A stretch of 64,000 bases of DNA from Pelodera strongyloides (lineage: Eukaryota; Nematoda; Chromadorea; Rhabditida; Rhabditidae): contig JAANDG010000053.1 of the NCBI GenBank assembly GCA_036852015.1, positions 310,001 through 374,000 of the forward strand, written 5' to 3'. The translations under genes and the position numbers were made by a program. Below the pieces are notes generated by a model that saw only the letters and a program-made list of their open reading frames with translations, was not told where the DNA came from and searched no databases. Shown in pieces: positions 63,701 through 64,000 of the stretch (position 1 is the first letter of the stretch; each line of letters begins with the position of its first letter).

Positions 63701-64000
63701 GGCTGAAATTGAAATAATATGTTCGAGTGAAATACCGAAAGTCTAGTATCCATGGTTGTTAGGCAATCTATGCTTCTTTGCAGCGTACACTTGTGAACTC
63801 ACCCACGGTTTGGTGAATCTTTGAACTTTGGAACATGGCTACTATTGCGCTAGGATTACCCACCCAACCATATTAATCACAAAAACAATCGAATGTAACA
63901 TAACATACGGTAATAGACAACTTATGAAGGATGAAATTCGAGTAATCTTGAGCTTTGGCTTCATTGAGCAAGTCGCGAACGCGCTGAAAATTTTCATATA
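60789..64000 (-). CDS. Unrecognised multi-exon gene, 3' part only
   Basis: I do not recognise the family. Minus-strand exon-like blocks with donor/acceptor pairs: about 63940-63990 (RVRDLLNEAKAQDYSNFILHK-like), 63610-63702 (LAITLNDGRFFDLVYL), about 63370-63455 (FVPKPDVYGDSNLVIDFHME), about 63150-63230, about 62962-63068 (FPLIFHFVKELHCSFHLEV), about 62700-62765, about 62390-62530, about 61887-61975 (RALKKSILAFQIAFDPDNA), 61682-61734 (LWKNGYIGENDFAAIYDTI), about 61439-61516 (KPYFPGVMDLHYSSVL), 61226-61252 (MIDGEAVST) and 60789-60882 with the stop. The four blocks from about 61975 to 61226 join in phase; the link to the last exon does not, so an exon at 60.9-61.2 kb is probably missing. The C-terminus is acidic (EEHATEEESQGSNDEE). 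The 5' end is beyond the window. Exon limits are approximate. Confidence 0.6.
62240..62330. repeat. Fragment of MITE family 1 (cacgtg subfamily end)
   Basis: gcagttgtccagcatatttc followed by aaaaccacgtgtcatacctc and tttaaa matches the right end of the subfamily at 37293-37474. It lies in an intron of the unrecognised minus-strand gene. The left end is near aatcgcattagag but not defined. Confidence 0.5.

Overview
This is a eukaryotic window, about 62% AT by eye, with intron-rich genes and abundant short non-autonomous transposons. Two things point to a nematode. The nuclear receptor gene has the SCNGCKTFFRRT DNA-binding signature of the nematode-expanded, HNF4-related receptors (nhr-49-like), and a highly expressed housekeeping gene sits about 300 bp upstream of a same-strand gene that is preceded by a trans-splice-like acceptor. 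I cannot name the species. I rebuilt exon chains by hand from reading-frame phase, GT/AG sites and remembered family sequences. No alignment was run.

Layout. (1) 82-8591 (+): Numb, 17 exons from the PTB domain to the stop; the 5' end lies outside the window. (2) 8.6-20.3 kb: no gene recognised. It holds two tRNA-like (SINE) segments, a 770-bp element with inverted arrays of GTCCCATG, several foldback elements bounded by TTAA, and CT/GA and ACGAGTTT simple repeats. (3) 20317-25822 (+): a complete 10-exon nuclear hormone receptor (394 aa) whose stop codon lies in the end of a MITE. (4) 26720-38295 (-): Integrator subunit 5, about 35 small exons, with a 30-bp minisatellite in one intron. (5) 39968-48270 (-): C2CD5 (CDP138), with a gap in the model at 40.8-43.0 kb. 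(6) 48572-50935 (-): eEF1-gamma, 9 exons, 407 aa, 302 bp upstream of C2CD5 and possibly co-transcribed with it. (7) 51759-60287 (+): WDHD1/AND-1/Ctf4, 26 exons, 1064 aa, divergent from eEF1-gamma. (8) 60789-64000 (-): 3' part of a multi-exon gene I do not recognise.

The genes are unrelated in pathway: asymmetric division and endocytosis (Numb), nuclear receptor transcription, snRNA/mRNA 3' processing (INTS5), membrane traffic (C2CD5), translation elongation (eEF1G) and replisome coupling (WDHD1). The most distinctive feature is repetitive DNA. At least five families of MITE or foldback element, all ending in TTAA, sit in almost every intron set, and one reaches into coding sequence. I found no prokaryotic-type system, CRISPR array or intact transposase. 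The novelty candidates are the MITE-derived receptor C-terminus, the TTAA element families, the tandem-repeat foldback elements and the INTS5 splice anomalies.
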